From positions 895,001 through 959,000 of the forward strand of contig NZ_JAJSLX010000002.1 of NCBI RefSeq assembly GCF_021290925.1: 64,000 nt of DNA, written 5' to 3'. The notes under the pieces are model-generated. The model ran no database searches. It was not told where the DNA came from and saw only the letters and a list, made by a program, of their open reading frames with translations. The stretch comes from Sessilibacter corallicola. Its GTDB lineage: Bacteria; Pseudomonadota; Gammaproteobacteria; Pseudomonadales; Cellvibrionaceae. A program made the translations under genes and the position numbers. Below are positions 1 through 8,556 of this stretch, one piece after another (position 1 is the first letter of the stretch; each line of letters starts with the position of its first letter).

Positions 1-239
1 TAGGTAATTACGAACAATGTTGTTGGCAGAGTGAAGGGATTGGTCAATTTAAACCGGGTGAGGGCAGTGACCCATTTATAGGTGTTGTTGGCAAGGTTGA
101 ACAGATCAAAGAAACAAAGTTAGAACTGGTTTGCACTGAGCAGTGTATTAAAGCAGCGATAACATCCATGTTGGTTGCTCATCCTTATGAACAACCTGCG
201 TATCAAATTATTCCTTTTTTTACGTTGGAAAATTTGTAA
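1..239 (+). CDS. YqfO/NIF3-like small protein, C-terminal part (5' end outside window)
   Basis: The open frame running in from the left edge (first full codon at base 3) ends at TAA 237-239 and gives 78 visible residues. They begin GNYEQCCWQSEGIGQFKPG and end with an AHPYEQPAYQI segment. This is the pattern of the stand-alone YqfO protein, related to the insert domain of the NIF3/YbgI dinuclear-metal family, where G-NY--C, G-F-P and HPYE-PAY are conserved. Such stand-alone copies are usually about 105 residues, so only the first quarter is missing. The molecular function of the family is not settled. It converges on the NUDIX gene that follows. Confidence 0.8.
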   Translation, partial: GNYEQCCWQSEGIGQFKPGEGSDPFIGVVGKVEQIKETKLELVCTEQCIKAAITSMLVAHPYEQPAYQIIPFFTLENL

Positions 240-247
240 TTAAATGG

Positions 248-302
248 ATGTTCAGTTTCTAAAAAATTTTCCAATACTTTTTGTGTGGAAAAATTGTATA
301 GA
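248..302. terminator. Possible hairpin between convergent genes
   Basis: An imperfect inverted repeat (aattttccaatac against gtgtggaaaaatt) separates the end of the YqfO-like gene from the end of the NUDIX gene on the opposite strand. It is AT-rich with A/T flanks on both sides, so it could act in both directions, but the stem is imperfect. Confidence 0.3.
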
Positions 303-316
303 AAAACAGAAATTTA

Positions 317-853
317 CTAATCGTTTGTAGTAACGGTGCTGTTTCTGATGGGGAATTCTTTGTTAGGAAAATCGGCAAAGTAGTCTTTTAGCGTTGATCT
401 TACTACTGGAAAGGCGAGCTTATCCCAAGGAATTTCTGCTTCGGTAAATAACTCGACTTCTAAAGATTCGGGGCCAGGACCAAAATCTAATGACGCGATT
501 TCACTCAAGTAAAAAACGTAAACTTGGCTGATGTGTGGAAGGCTAAAAACTTGATAAAGCGTATGGTTTTTCAGTGTTAAACGGGCTTCTTCCCAAGATT
601 CACGCGCAGCACCTTGTTCCATGGATTCGCCGTTTTCCATAAAACCTGCAGGCAGAGTCCACAACCCAGAGCGAGGCTCGATCGCACGTTTACAAAGCAG
701 CACTTTATTTTCGTAAACGGGCAAACACCCAGTAATAATTTTTGGGTTTTGGTAATGGATTGTGTTGCACTCATCACAAACATAGCGCTGTCTGTCGTCG
801 CCATGTGGGATTTTCAACGTGACGGCTGAGCCGCAAATACTGCAAAATTTCAT
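317..853 (-). CDS. NUDIX hydrolase with N-terminal zinc ribbon
   Basis: This 178-residue protein starts with a four-cysteine zinc ribbon (C4, C7, C26, C29) and continues into a NUDIX domain. The NUDIX box is visible as G-x5-E-x7-RE-x2-EE (GFMENGE ... ARESWEEARL). The final glycine of the consensus is replaced by arginine, while the metal-binding RE..EE core is intact. Proteins of this build hydrolyse nucleoside diphosphates linked to another group, such as ADP-ribose or dinucleotides, in the cytoplasm; the exact substrate cannot be read from sequence. It lies 39 bp behind the DUF3135 gene on the same strand, so the two probably share a transcript. Confidence 0.88.
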   Translation of the reverse strand: MKFCSICGSAVTLKIPHGDDRQRYVCDECNTIHYQNPKIITGCLPVYENKVLLCKRAIEPRSGLWTLPAGFMENGESMEQGAARESWEEARLTLKNHTLYQVFSLPHISQVYVFYLSEIASLDFGPGPESLEVELFTEAEIPWDKLAFPVVRSTLKDYFADFPNKEFPIRNSTVTTND

Positions 854-892
854 GAACTGCTTCCGAGAATGAGTTTTGCAGTATAACCTAAT

Positions 893-1237
893 TTAGTGGA
901 CGGCTGCAGGTGCCTCAAACGATAAAATTTTTGCGCTGGTCGTGTTTTCAGGCTGTGCAGGTTGCTCGGATTCCATGCCTTCGTTAAGGGCTTTGCGCAG
1001 CTCAAAAAAGCTTTCGTGCATCATTTGCGATATTTCGATGCAGGCGTTCAGAGGTGTGCCACTGATTTTTCGTTTCGCGTCTATTTGAAACTGTAAACCG
1101 CGAAGACGATTTTGCAGTTCTGGTGTGGCGTTTTCGATCAAGTATTGGATGTGTTGTTCTCGAAGCTTTTCTAGGCCTTCTGGGTTTGACTTGGCCATTT
1201 CCATTAGTGTGTCAAAGTCTGGTAATTCACTGATCAT
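893..1237 (-). CDS. DUF3135 family protein
   Basis: A soluble protein of 114 residues starting MISELPDFDTL. The stretch RLRGLQFQIDAKRK followed by ACIEISQMMHESFFELR matches the DUF3135 family as I remember it. No function is known for the family. I chose the ATG at 1237 because GGAG lies six bases upstream of it; an in-frame ATG at 1249 and the upstream start at 1258 lack such a site. It is probably the first gene of a two-gene unit with the zinc-ribbon NUDIX hydrolase and is divergent from the CoA-pyrophosphatase-like gene. Confidence 0.8.
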   Translation of the reverse strand: MISELPDFDTLMEMAKSNPEGLEKLREQHIQYLIENATPELQNRLRGLQFQIDAKRKISGTPLNACIEISQMMHESFFELRKALNEGMESEQPAQPENTTSAKILSFEAPAAVH

Positions 1238-1502
1238 AATCGACTCCATTTGTAACAATCCTTGGTTTTATTTTTCAATCCTTGGGTTGTGCTTCTAGAA
1301 TTTAATTAACTTAACGCATTTGATGGTATCAATCGTTAAAATAGGTTTTAAATAATAAATTATTATAACGAAAAGAAATTTAATCGAACCAAAAGTGATC
1401 ATCTTTGCTCTTAAAGGATACCTATCATTCCTTTAGGAACGGGATCTAGAAATTCGTTCCAATGTTGGCTAATTTCAAGGAGTTCAGTAACTTTATTGTC
1501 TT

Positions 1503-2102
1503 ATGTCTAAATTGTTAGAAAATAACTTGATTTCTAAAGAAAATAAGCTTGTTCAAGCGAATTCGCCTCGAATGGCTGCTGTGCTGGTGGGTTTAATCCA
1601 GCAGTTTGGCGGTTATTCCATCGTCTTAACACGGCGTGCCTTGCACTTAAACTCACACGCCGGTGAAGTTTCTTTGCCCGGTGGTAAGTGGGAACCAAAC
1701 GATTCAACGCTGATTGAAACGGCATTGCGAGAATCGGAAGAAGAGGTTGATTTACCCCGTCATCTGGTTGACGTTGTCGGTTGTTTGCCTGAGCGAATCT
1801 CAAAACTGGGGGTTCGTGTTGTGCCAGTGGTTGGTGTGATTGAAGGCCAACCGGTGTTTACCCCGAACAGAGGCGAGTTGGATGAGGTCTTTCTGATTCC
1901 GGTTGAATACCTCGTATCCGATAATCGCATCAGAACCGATGTTTTCAAGCGCGGCGGTGCCAGTCATTGGGCACCTGCGTGGCAGTTCGAACATTTTGAA
2001 GTTTGGGGCTTAACCGCAAGAATTCTCGTCGATTTGCTCGATTACGGATTCGGCGTCAAGCTGGATCGATCGCATTCCGCGCCAGAAAGGGTTTTCAATT
2101 AA
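1503..2102 (+). CDS. nudL: CoA pyrophosphatase-like NUDIX hydrolase
   Basis: The protein has 199 residues with a NUDIX domain over roughly residues 25-170. The signature of the CoA-hydrolysing subfamily (UPF0035 type) is visible as LTRRALHLNSHAGEVSLPGG, directly joined to the NUDIX box ETALRESEEEV. Family members cleave CoA or acyl-CoA to phosphopantetheine and 3',5'-ADP in the cytoplasm. The terminal glycine of the NUDIX box (EEVGL) is aspartate here (EEVDL). A DUF1289 gene follows after 51 bp, a pairing I recall from related genomes. The symbol is by family resemblance and the substrate is inferred. Confidence 0.85.
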   Translation: MSKLLENNLISKENKLVQANSPRMAAVLVGLIQQFGGYSIVLTRRALHLNSHAGEVSLPGGKWEPNDSTLIETALRESEEEVDLPRHLVDVVGCLPERISKLGVRVVPVVGVIEGQPVFTPNRGELDEVFLIPVEYLVSDNRIRTDVFKRGGASHWAPAWQFEHFEVWGLTARILVDLLDYGFGVKLDRSHSAPERVFN

Positions 2103-2153
2103 CGTTCTAATATTGGTAGACTTCGCCAAATTTTATTAAGTGCGCAGTTGTTT

Positions 2154-2399
2154 ATGACGTTCAAAACCTTAAAGTCTTCGAAATCTCAAGTTACCGGCCA
2201 TGTCGAGGCGACACCTGCCGAAGCGATGGTGAAATCGCCATGTGTCTCGGTTTGCGTGTTAAACGACGAAGATATTTGTGTCGGTTGTTACAGAACCGGC
2301 GAAGAGATTTCAAAGTGGGGACGGTTGGACAACGATGGCAAGCGCGCCGTGCTCAGTGAGTGTCACGGTCGCGCCCGCAAGATGAATCCGTTTCTTTAG
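2154..2399 (+). CDS. DUF1289 family protein
   Basis: A small protein of 81 residues. The C-terminal part carries the DUF1289 pattern: SPCVSVCVLNDEDICVGC, then RTGEEISKWG and a closing ECHGRARK. The four spaced cysteines suggest a small metal-binding or redox domain, but no activity is established. The ATG at 2154 is taken as start; a TTG at 2148 and an internal ATG just before VKSPCVSVC are alternatives, because no strong ribosome binding site decides. It probably shares a transcript with the upstream NUDIX gene and converges on the CorC-type gene with only 27 bp between stops. Confidence 0.8.
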   Translation: MTFKTLKSSKSQVTGHVEATPAEAMVKSPCVSVCVLNDEDICVGCYRTGEEISKWGRLDNDGKRAVLSECHGRARKMNPFL

Positions 2400-2426
2400 T
2401 GTTTTTAGTGCTTTGATCTAAATCCG

Positions 2427-3698
2427 TTATTGCTTGATAGGTGCAACTCGGGCTTTTTCGATCATCTTCTCGTTAAGTTTGGTAACTTCAAACACGTAAC
2501 CCGCCAGTTGAAAACATATCACGCCATCTGGAATGGATTGTAAGAATTCTACCGCTAAACCGTTTAGGGTTTTTGGGCCTTCGGTGGGCAAATTCCAATC
2601 GAGAAGCTTATTAATGTCTCTGATTGATGTGCTGCCATCAATCAAGTAAGAGCCATCTTCCTGTTCGGTGATATCTTCGTGTTTGTCCTCTGCGGTGTTG
2701 GTAGTGAAATCACCGACGATTTCTTCCAGCAAATCTTCCAGGGTAACTAAACCCTGCACCTCGCCGTATTCGTCCACCACGATACCCATTCGGCTTTTCT
2801 CTTTTTGGAAGTTCAGCAACTGATTGCTCAGAGGCGTGCCTTCGTGGACAAAGTAGGGTTTGCGAGTGAAACGTCGAATCGATGCGTGGGTGACGGTGCT
2901 GTCGTCACCGGTTAAGAATCGCGAGGCGTGTTTTAAATGCAGCGTACCAATCACATTGTTGATGTCGCCTTCATAAACAGGAAGGCGTGTGTAATCCGTT
3001 GAGCGAATCAGTTCGATCAAGCTTTCCATGTCTGCGTTTAGGTCGAGTCCTACCACTTCGTTGCGTGGAATCATGATGTCTTCGACCACGGACTTTTCCA
3101 GATCGAGAACGTTCAGCAGCATGCCTTGGTGTTGATCAGGAATCAGATCGCCAGCTTCGTCGACCACGGTGCGAAGCTCTTCCGGCGCCAAATGGTCTTG
3201 CTTGGAAGCCTTGTCTGGATCGACGCCAAAAATTCTTGCCAAAGAATTGGACAAATAGTTAACGACCAATACCAGTGGATAAAATAATTTTAACAGGGGT
3301 AACAAAACCCAGCTGAACGGGTAGGCGACTCGCTCTGGGTGCAGTGCTGCGATTGTTTTGGGGGTTACTTCCGCAAAGATAAGCACGACGATGGTTAAAA
3401 CGGTGCTGGCAAGGAGCACGTAACCTTCACCGTAAAGGCGGATACAAATAATGGTCGTGAGTGCGGCGGCAATATTATTGACTAGATTGTTGCCAATTAA
3501 GATGACGCCAATCAAGCGATCAGGACGGGCTAATAGGTGCATCACCCGCATTGCGGACTTCTCCCCTTTATTGGCGGCGTGTTTTAAACGATATCTGTTA
3601 ATAGACATCATGCCGGTTTCAGAGCTTGAAAAGAAACCTGACAACACGATTAATCCGGCAAGGACACCAAATAGTATGCTAATGGGTACGTCGTTCAA
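2427..3698 (-). CDS. CorC/HlyC (CNNM) family membrane protein
   Basis: A 423-residue inner-membrane protein with the three-part structure of the HlyC/CorC family. A DUF21 membrane domain (about residues 1-190, beginning with a hydrophobic helix and FFSSSETGMM) is followed by a pair of CBS domains (about 200-325, with DIMIPRNEVVGLDL and MGIVVDEYGEVQGLVTLEDL) and a C-terminal CorC_HlyC domain. Members are linked to magnesium or divalent-cation homeostasis through nucleotide sensing by the CBS pair. The first codon appears to be TTG. The gene lies 96 bp behind ypjD on the same strand, an arrangement I recall upstream of ffh in pseudomonads. Confidence 0.88.
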   Translation of the reverse strand: MNDVPISILFGVLAGLIVLSGFFSSSETGMMSINRYRLKHAANKGEKSAMRVMHLLARPDRLIGVILIGNNLVNNIAAALTTIICIRLYGEGYVLLASTVLTIVVLIFAEVTPKTIAALHPERVAYPFSWVLLPLLKLFYPLVLVVNYLSNSLARIFGVDPDKASKQDHLAPEELRTVVDEAGDLIPDQHQGMLLNVLDLEKSVVEDIMIPRNEVVGLDLNADMESLIELIRSTDYTRLPVYEGDINNVIGTLHLKHASRFLTGDDSTVTHASIRRFTRKPYFVHEGTPLSNQLLNFQKEKSRMGIVVDEYGEVQGLVTLEDLLEEIVGDFTTNTAEDKHEDITEQEDGSYLIDGSTSIRDINKLLDWNLPTEGPKTLNGLAVEFLQSIPDGVICFQLAGYVFEVTKLNEKMIEKARVAPIKQ

Positions 3699-3794
3699 GC
3701 AGGGAGTAACCTATATTTGTTATGTGAATTAGTTGTTATGTGAATTTTGTAATCTGGTCGCGATTATAACGTGTTTTCGTTATATGTCTTCGGT

Positions 3795-4604
3795 CTAAAC
3801 GATGGGTCTATTCAAGATAAACTCAATCACCAGCTTGCTTCCGAAATACGCCACCATCAGCGAACAGAAACCCGCCAGAGTCCAACGAATTGCGCTGTTA
3901 CCTCTCCAGCCCCAAATGTGCCTTCCCCACAATAATATGGCGAACAGTACCCAGGCGAGAATGGACAGGATCGTTTTGTGTACCAAAGTTTGTGCGAACA
4001 TGTCTTCCAGGAAGAGAAAACCGGAAAAAATAGACAATGTCAAAGTAATTTGTCCGGCCCAGACGACATCAAACAGGAGTGATTCCATGGTTTGTAGCGG
4101 CGGCAGTAAGCGCACGCGGCCGGTCATATGTTTGGCTCTGAGCTGATGGTTTTGCCACGCCAATAGCAGCGCGTGCAGAGTAGCGATGGTCAACAGACTG
4201 TAGGCCAATACCGACAGGGTTATGTGGGTAAATAATCCCGGAGAAATGTTGTGCGACGGTGTGATTGGACTTTCCGTGAACAGTGATGCCAAGACCACAC
4301 AGGCTGAAAACGGAAACAAAAATACAAATAGGTTAAGAATAGGCAGCCGCAATCCGCTCAAAGCAACCAGCAGGTTCACCACACAGGTAATCAGCGACAA
4401 CGCAGTGAAGAAACCCAGTCGGTAGCCTTCGTCTACAAATACTAAGTGATAGATTCCAAGGGCATGGGCGACAACGGCGATACAACTCAGTGGAATCAGC
4501 CAGTTGCGTTGAATTTGTTGAAGTTTAGCGATTTGGACCGATAAATAACCACCGGAAACCAGATAAAGCAAGATAGCTGTAATACTCGGCGCTGAAGCGA
4601 TCAT
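3795..4604 (-). CDS. ypjD: YpjD-like CcsA-family inner-membrane protein
   Basis: This 269-residue protein is almost entirely hydrophobic, with about eight predicted membrane segments. The central region (VLAYSLLTIATLHALLLAWQ, then LFDVVWAGQITLTLSIFSG) resembles the cytochrome c assembly (CcsA/CcmC) membrane family. In E. coli and Pseudomonas the ypjD product of this family is encoded next to ffh and transcribed away from it, as here. It is predicted to sit in the inner membrane. A role in haem handling is inferred from the family and has not been shown for YpjD. Confidence 0.82.
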   Translation of the reverse strand: MIASAPSITAILLYLVSGGYLSVQIAKLQQIQRNWLIPLSCIAVVAHALGIYHLVFVDEGYRLGFFTALSLITCVVNLLVALSGLRLPILNLFVFLFPFSACVVLASLFTESPITPSHNISPGLFTHITLSVLAYSLLTIATLHALLLAWQNHQLRAKHMTGRVRLLPPLQTMESLLFDVVWAGQITLTLSIFSGFLFLEDMFAQTLVHKTILSILAWVLFAILLWGRHIWGWRGNSAIRWTLAGFCSLMVAYFGSKLVIEFILNRPIV

Positions 4605-4710
4605 TTCGATAGGGTTTCAACTATTTAATACATGGGTTTGGAATCAAGCTAACAAGTGTGTCATAAGGTTAGTATCAATTGAAGGTGTAATTTTCTCAGT
4701 GGTAAGAATT
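4605..4710. other. Gap upstream of ypjD
   Basis: About 100 bp of AT-rich sequence between the ypjD start and the left end of the inverted-repeat element. It must hold the ypjD promoter, but I could not assign boxes with confidence. Confidence 0.4.
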
Positions 4711-4979
4711 TAAGGAGCTTCTGACTAACCTCAATATTACTCAGCGTGATCTCAAGCATGCAGTTGCAAGGCGCCGTTTGTAATTAATGGCCTTAGTCCT
4801 TAATAAAAACGGCAACGCCGCAAATGTGCGTTTGAGATCACGCCCTTCGGGGCCTGCCAGTTTTTTCCTGCTTTGCGTTGTGCTTTTTCGATTTAACCCG
4901 TTAGACCTTCAAAAGCACGCCTTAATCAGAAAAAAACTCCTTGGCCTGAGTGATCTTGAGGTTAATCAGAGGCTCCTTA
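4711..4979. mobile_element. MITE-like element with 33-bp terminal inverted repeats
   Basis: The ends are inverted repeats: bases 4712-4744 (starting aaggagcttctgactaacct) match the reverse complement of 4946-4978 at 29 of 33 positions, and one further base pair (4711/4979) extends them. Inside, 4744-4779 and 4807-4843 form a second imperfect palindrome with a perfect 12-bp core (gcgtgatctcaa), and 4880-4887 pairs with 4911-4918. The element carries no transposase and any reading frame in it looks non-coding. Terminal repeats, nested palindromes, small size and position in a promoter gap fit a non-autonomous miniature transposable element or a large REP-type repeat. No convincing target-site duplication was found. 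Confidence 0.6.
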
Positions 4980-5241
4980 CCAAGAAAATTTCTTATTTGG
5001 GGGATAATGATCAAATTCTAACGGCTCACGGGCTTTGGGAGCTTATTTGGGGGTCGATTGCTTCTGTTTATTAGCAGCCATTACTAGCAATAATTGAGGC
5101 TACGGTATTGTCATTGATCAGTGTTGCCGTTTGGTTCAGTATCTGCGGCAATGTTGCGCTTGTCCGTGCATTTCCCAACGCATTGGGTATACTTGCCGCC
5201 AATTAAAAATTCATTCTAATTTCAGCCAATTTGCTAATTCT
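4980..5241 (+). promoter_or_regulatory. Upstream region of ffh with a candidate -10 box
   Basis: The gap between the repeat element and ffh contains a direct repeat of about ten bases (cttatttggggg at about 4993 and 5042). A candidate -10 hexamer TATACT lies at 5188-5193, 49 bp before the ffh start, followed by a GC-rich stretch. A matching -35 box is weak, so the promoter call is tentative. Confidence 0.35.
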
Positions 5242-6627
5242 ATGTTTGAAAGTCTTTCAGATCGCCTAACGGAATCGTTACGTTCAATTACCGGTAAATC
5301 TCGAATTACCGATGACAATATCCAAAAAACCTTGCGAGAAGTTCGAAAAGCACTTCTTGAGGCGGATGTTGCGCTGCCTGTTGTTAAAGATTTTATCGCC
5401 CAAGTTCGCTCGAAAGCGTTAGGCCAGCAAATCTCTAAAGCACTGAATCCTGGTCAGCAATTCTTGAAGATTGTTGAAGGTGAGTTAGTCAGTGTAATGG
5501 GGGAGGCCAATGAATCTTTGGATTTGGCAACCCAACCGCCGGCGGTTCTTCTTATGGCCGGTTTGCAAGGGGCGGGTAAAACTACCTCTGTTGCGAAATT
5601 AGCAAGATTCCTCAAAGATCGTCAAAAGAAAAAAGTATTGGTTGTCAGTGCGGACGTTTATCGCCCAGCCGCGATCGATCAGCTCGAAACCTTAGCGAAC
5701 GAAATTGAGGTTGAGTTTTTCCCATCCAGTGCCGATCAAAAGCCCGTCGATATTGCCAACAACGCAATTGATCATGCAAAACGCCAGTTTTTCGATGTTG
5801 TTATCGTTGATACCGCCGGTCGTTTGCACGTAGACCAAGAGTTGATGGAAGAGATTCAAGGCTTACACGCAGCGGTTAAGCCGGTAGAAACACTCTTCGT
5901 TATCGATGCCATGATCGGTCAAGATGCCGTGAATACGGCGAAAGCATTTAATGAAGCCTTGCCGCTCACTGGCGTTATCCTGACCAAAGCGGATGGTGAT
6001 GCACGTGGTGGTGCGGCTTTATCGGTACGAAATGTTACCGGTAAGCCCATTAAATTCTTGGGGGTTGGTGAAAAGGTTGATGCCTTAGAGCCATTCCACC
6101 CAGAGCGTATTGCGTCGCGAATTCTCGGCATGGGTGACATCATGTCACTGATTGAACAAGCCGAGCAAAAGGTTGATAAAGAGAAAGCCGAAAAGCTTGT
6201 TAAGAAAGTCCAAAAAGGTCAGAAGTTCGACCTTGAAGATTTGCGCGACCAACTGCAACAAATGGCCAACATGGGCGGTATGTCTTCTATGTTGGAGAAG
6301 CTTCCAGGTATGGGCAATATGGCGCAAATGGCTGAGCAGGCCAACGTTTCTAATCAGTTTAAGCAAATGGAAGCGATTATTGGCTCCATGACTCCCGAAG
6401 AGCGCCGAAACCCCGACATTCTTAATGGTTCTCGTAAACGCAGAATCACCATGGGTTCTGGTACTGATGTTCAAGATTTGAACCGTTTGTTAAAGCAACA
6501 CAAGCAAATGGCAAAAATGATGAAAAAAATGAAAGGCGGCGGCATGAACAAAATGATGCGTGGCCTTGGCGGCATGATGGGTGGTATGCCTGGCGGTGGC
6601 AATCTTCCACCGGGTTTTGGTCGCTAA
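5242..6627 (+). CDS. ffh: Signal recognition particle protein Ffh
   Basis: A 461-residue GTPase that binds 4.5S RNA and signal sequences for co-translational targeting to the inner membrane. The N-domain begins MFESLSDRLTESLRSI. The G-domain shows the P-loop GLQGAGKTT (about residue 107), DTAGR and TKADGDARGG. The C-terminal M-domain is methionine- and glycine-rich (MMKKMKGGGMNKMMRG) and closes with NLPPGFGR. The frame is open upstream to 5131, but family alignment places the start at the ATG 5242; no strong ribosome binding site is visible there. The next genes are the rpsP operon on the same strand, the usual gammaproteobacterial order. Confidence 0.97.
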   Translation: MFESLSDRLTESLRSITGKSRITDDNIQKTLREVRKALLEADVALPVVKDFIAQVRSKALGQQISKALNPGQQFLKIVEGELVSVMGEANESLDLATQPPAVLLMAGLQGAGKTTSVAKLARFLKDRQKKKVLVVSADVYRPAAIDQLETLANEIEVEFFPSSADQKPVDIANNAIDHAKRQFFDVVIVDTAGRLHVDQELMEEIQGLHAAVKPVETLFVIDAMIGQDAVNTAKAFNEALPLTGVILTKADGDARGGAALSVRNVTGKPIKFLGVGEKVDALEPFHPERIASRILGMGDIMSLIEQAEQKVDKEKAEKLVKKVQKGQKFDLEDLRDQLQQMANMGGMSSMLEKLPGMGNMAQMAEQANVSNQFKQMEAIIGSMTPEERRNPDILNGSRKRRITMGSGTDVQDLNRLLKQHKQMAKMMKKMKGGGMNKMMRGLGGMMGGMPGGGNLPPGFGR

Positions 6628-6676
6628 TTCCTGCCAATATCTCTTCTCAGATCTATACAATTCTGCGCGATTCCTC

Positions 6677-6727
6677 TATAATCGCGCGCCTCGCGGGCTC
6701 TGGATCAATTTTTTGGTTTTAGCCCGC
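6677..6727 (+). promoter_or_regulatory. rpsP operon promoter (-10) and leader hairpin
   Basis: A perfect -10 hexamer TATAAT (6677-6682) is followed at once by the GC-rich discriminator cgcgcgcc, the kind associated with stringent (ppGpp) control of ribosomal operons. Just downstream, gcgggct (6693-6699) pairs perfectly with agcccgc (6721-6727), forming a stem at the start of the roughly 170-base leader of rpsP. The -35 region is weak. Regulation is inferred. Confidence 0.55.
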
Positions 6728-6857
6728 AACTAAGCAACGTAAAAATTGGCTTTTACTAAACTGGTTTTCGTCGTTGTTCTTTCTTTTTATTTACACGTTG
6801 TAAATTCGCATTGCCGGGAGGCAAGGCACAAAAAGGTTTTATTACAGGAAAAATTCA

Positions 6858-7106
6858 ATGGTAAGCATTCGATTGGCTCGCGGTGGTTCTAAGAAACGTC
6901 CTTTTTATCACGTGACTGTAACTGATTCTCGTAAAGCTCGTGATGGTCGCTTCATTGAGCGTTTGGGTTTCTTCAACCCTGTCGCACGTGGTCAAGAAGA
7001 ACGTTTGCGTATCGATACCGCCCGTATTGAATACTGGGTTGGCCAAGGTGCGCAAGTATCAGATCGCGTAAGCAAGCTTTTGAAAGACGCTCAAAAAGCT
7101 GCATAA
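6858..7106 (+). CDS. rpsP: 30S ribosomal protein S16
   Basis: An 82-residue ribosomal protein beginning [19 protein letters not shown], with the [18 protein letters not shown] segment typical of S16. It is a component of the small subunit body and needed for its assembly. The start is the ATG behind a modest purine-rich site. It heads the classical operon rpsP-rimM-trmD-rplS, separated from rimM by only four bases. Confidence 0.97.
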   Translation: MVSIRLARGGSKKRPFYHVTVTDSRKARDGRFIERLGFFNPVARGQEERLRIDTARIEYWVGQGAQVSDRVSKLLKDAQKAA

Positions 7107-7110
7107 GTGA

Positions 7111-7662
7111 TTGAAACCTGTGGTTGCTAAGAAGTCTGGCTTAATACCGGTTGGAAAAATTACCACAGTCTTCGGTATTAAAGGGTGGGTAAAGATTCAT
7201 TCTGATACTCAGCCAAAAGAGAATATTTTTAAGTACGATCCTTGGTGGTTGAAAACTCGACACGGCGTCAAAGTGTATGAGTGTGATCAATTTCAGCCAC
7301 ACGGAAATGGTTTAATCGCCCACTTTAAAGGGGTAGATGATCGAAACGCCGCTGAACAATTAGTGGGTGTTGAGATTGCGATTGACCAGCAACAACTTGA
7401 GCCATTGGATTCGGGTGAATATTACTGGAGTCAGTTAATCGGGCTTCGTGTAGCAACCCAATTCGGTGGTCACGAACCAAAAGATCTCGGCGTTGTTAAG
7501 CGCATTATTGAAACGGGCGCAAATGATGTTCTGGTTGTTTTAGGCGACCAAAACAGTATTGATACCCGCGAGCGCTTAATTCCATACGTGCCCGAGCAAT
7601 TCATTGTTGAAGTTGATTTGAACAATGAACAGATTCTCGTCGATTGGGATAGTGAATTCTAA
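7111..7662 (+). CDS. rimM: Ribosome maturation factor RimM
   Basis: The protein of about 183 residues acts in maturation of the 30S subunit head with S19. The N-terminal RimM domain shows VGKITTVFGIKGWVKIHS, and the PRC-barrel C-terminal half contains SGEYYWSQLIGLRV and the closing RLIPYVPEQFIVEVDLN. The first codon is either TTG at 7111, four bases behind the rpsP stop, or GTG at 7120; neither has a strong ribosome binding site, which suggests translational coupling to rpsP. Confidence 0.95.
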   Translation: MKPVVAKKSGLIPVGKITTVFGIKGWVKIHSDTQPKENIFKYDPWWLKTRHGVKVYECDQFQPHGNGLIAHFKGVDDRNAAEQLVGVEIAIDQQQLEPLDSGEYYWSQLIGLRVATQFGGHEPKDLGVVKRIIETGANDVLVVLGDQNSIDTRERLIPYVPEQFIVEVDLNNEQILVDWDSEF

Positions 7663-7703
7663 ATCGGTGAGAAACCTTCGGATAACGTAAAGGAGTGATT
7701 GGG

Positions 7704-8465
7704 TTGCGTTTAGCGGTAGTGACACTGTTTCCTGAAATGCTTAACGCTATTACTGCCTACGGGATTACCTCCCGAGCAATAAAGCAAGGTATCGCAGATA
7801 TTCAGTGTTTTAATCCTCGAGATTACGCTATGGATAAACACAAAACAGTCGACGACCGCCCTTATGGTGGCGGCCCAGGTATGTTGATGATGATTCAGCC
7901 TTTACAGGATGCAATCAATTCAGCAAAAGCGTGGTGCAGCGACCAAACTGGTTCAGTGACCGTGGTTTACTTAAGCCCCCAAGGCGCGCCGTTAAATCAG
8001 TCGATCGTGAATGATTTAACGAGTTCACCAATTCATAACTTGGTGTTAGTTGCCGGCCGATACGAAGGCATTGATGAGCGAATTATTAATTCGATGATCG
8101 ATACCGAAATTTCTATTGGTGACTATGTGTTAAGTGGTGGTGAGTTGCCGGCAATGGTGTTAATCGACACATTGATTCGTCAATTACCTGGTGCTTTAGG
8201 GCACAGTGCGTCAGCACAAGAAGATTCTTTTGCTGAAGGTTTGTTGGATTGTCCGCACTACACGCGACCGGAAGTTTACGAAGGTCAGCGAGTACCGGAG
8301 GTATTGTTATCCGGGGATCACGAGAGAATCCGCAAGTGGCGACTAAAGCAATCATTAATTCGTACTTATCAGCGCCGACCTGATCTCCTGAGCAATCGAA
8401 CACTCAGTGAAGAAGAAAGCGCGTTACTGAATGACTATCTTCAAGACCAAGCGTCACCGAGTTAA
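7704..8465 (+). CDS. trmD: tRNA (guanine-N1)-methyltransferase TrmD
   Basis: The enzyme of about 253 residues methylates G37 at N1 in tRNAs using S-adenosylmethionine. The trefoil-knot SAM site is visible as [14 protein letters not shown] and [18 protein letters not shown], and the start of the fold as [11 protein letters not shown] prefer the TTG at 7704 because AGGAG (7691-7695) lies eight bases before it; the in-frame GTG at 7695 overlaps that site. It is the third gene of the rpsP operon, 41 bp behind rimM. Confidence 0.96.
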   Translation: MRLAVVTLFPEMLNAITAYGITSRAIKQGIADIQCFNPRDYAMDKHKTVDDRPYGGGPGMLMMIQPLQDAINSAKAWCSDQTGSVTVVYLSPQGAPLNQSIVNDLTSSPIHNLVLVAGRYEGIDERIINSMIDTEISIGDYVLSGGELPAMVLIDTLIRQLPGALGHSASAQEDSFAEGLLDCPHYTRPEVYEGQRVPEVLLSGDHERIRKWRLKQSLIRTYQRRPDLLSNRTLSEEESALLNDYLQDQASPS

Positions 8466-8556
8466 AGGCTGACAGCAGCGGTTTTGAAAGACTGATATAG
8501 AATTTAATTTGTATAGCTGTGAAGCTACACACCCATGCTAAGGTTAGGAGCATAAG

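Noticed and set aside
4711-4979. Integron attC site or cassette
   Set aside because: The palindromes lack the characteristic GTTRRRY/RYYYAAC ends and no integrase gene is nearby.
4787-5074. 95-codon open frame across the repeat element upstream of ffh
   Set aside because: It runs through the palindromes and the right terminal repeat of the MITE-like element, has no ribosome binding site and no protein-like pattern.
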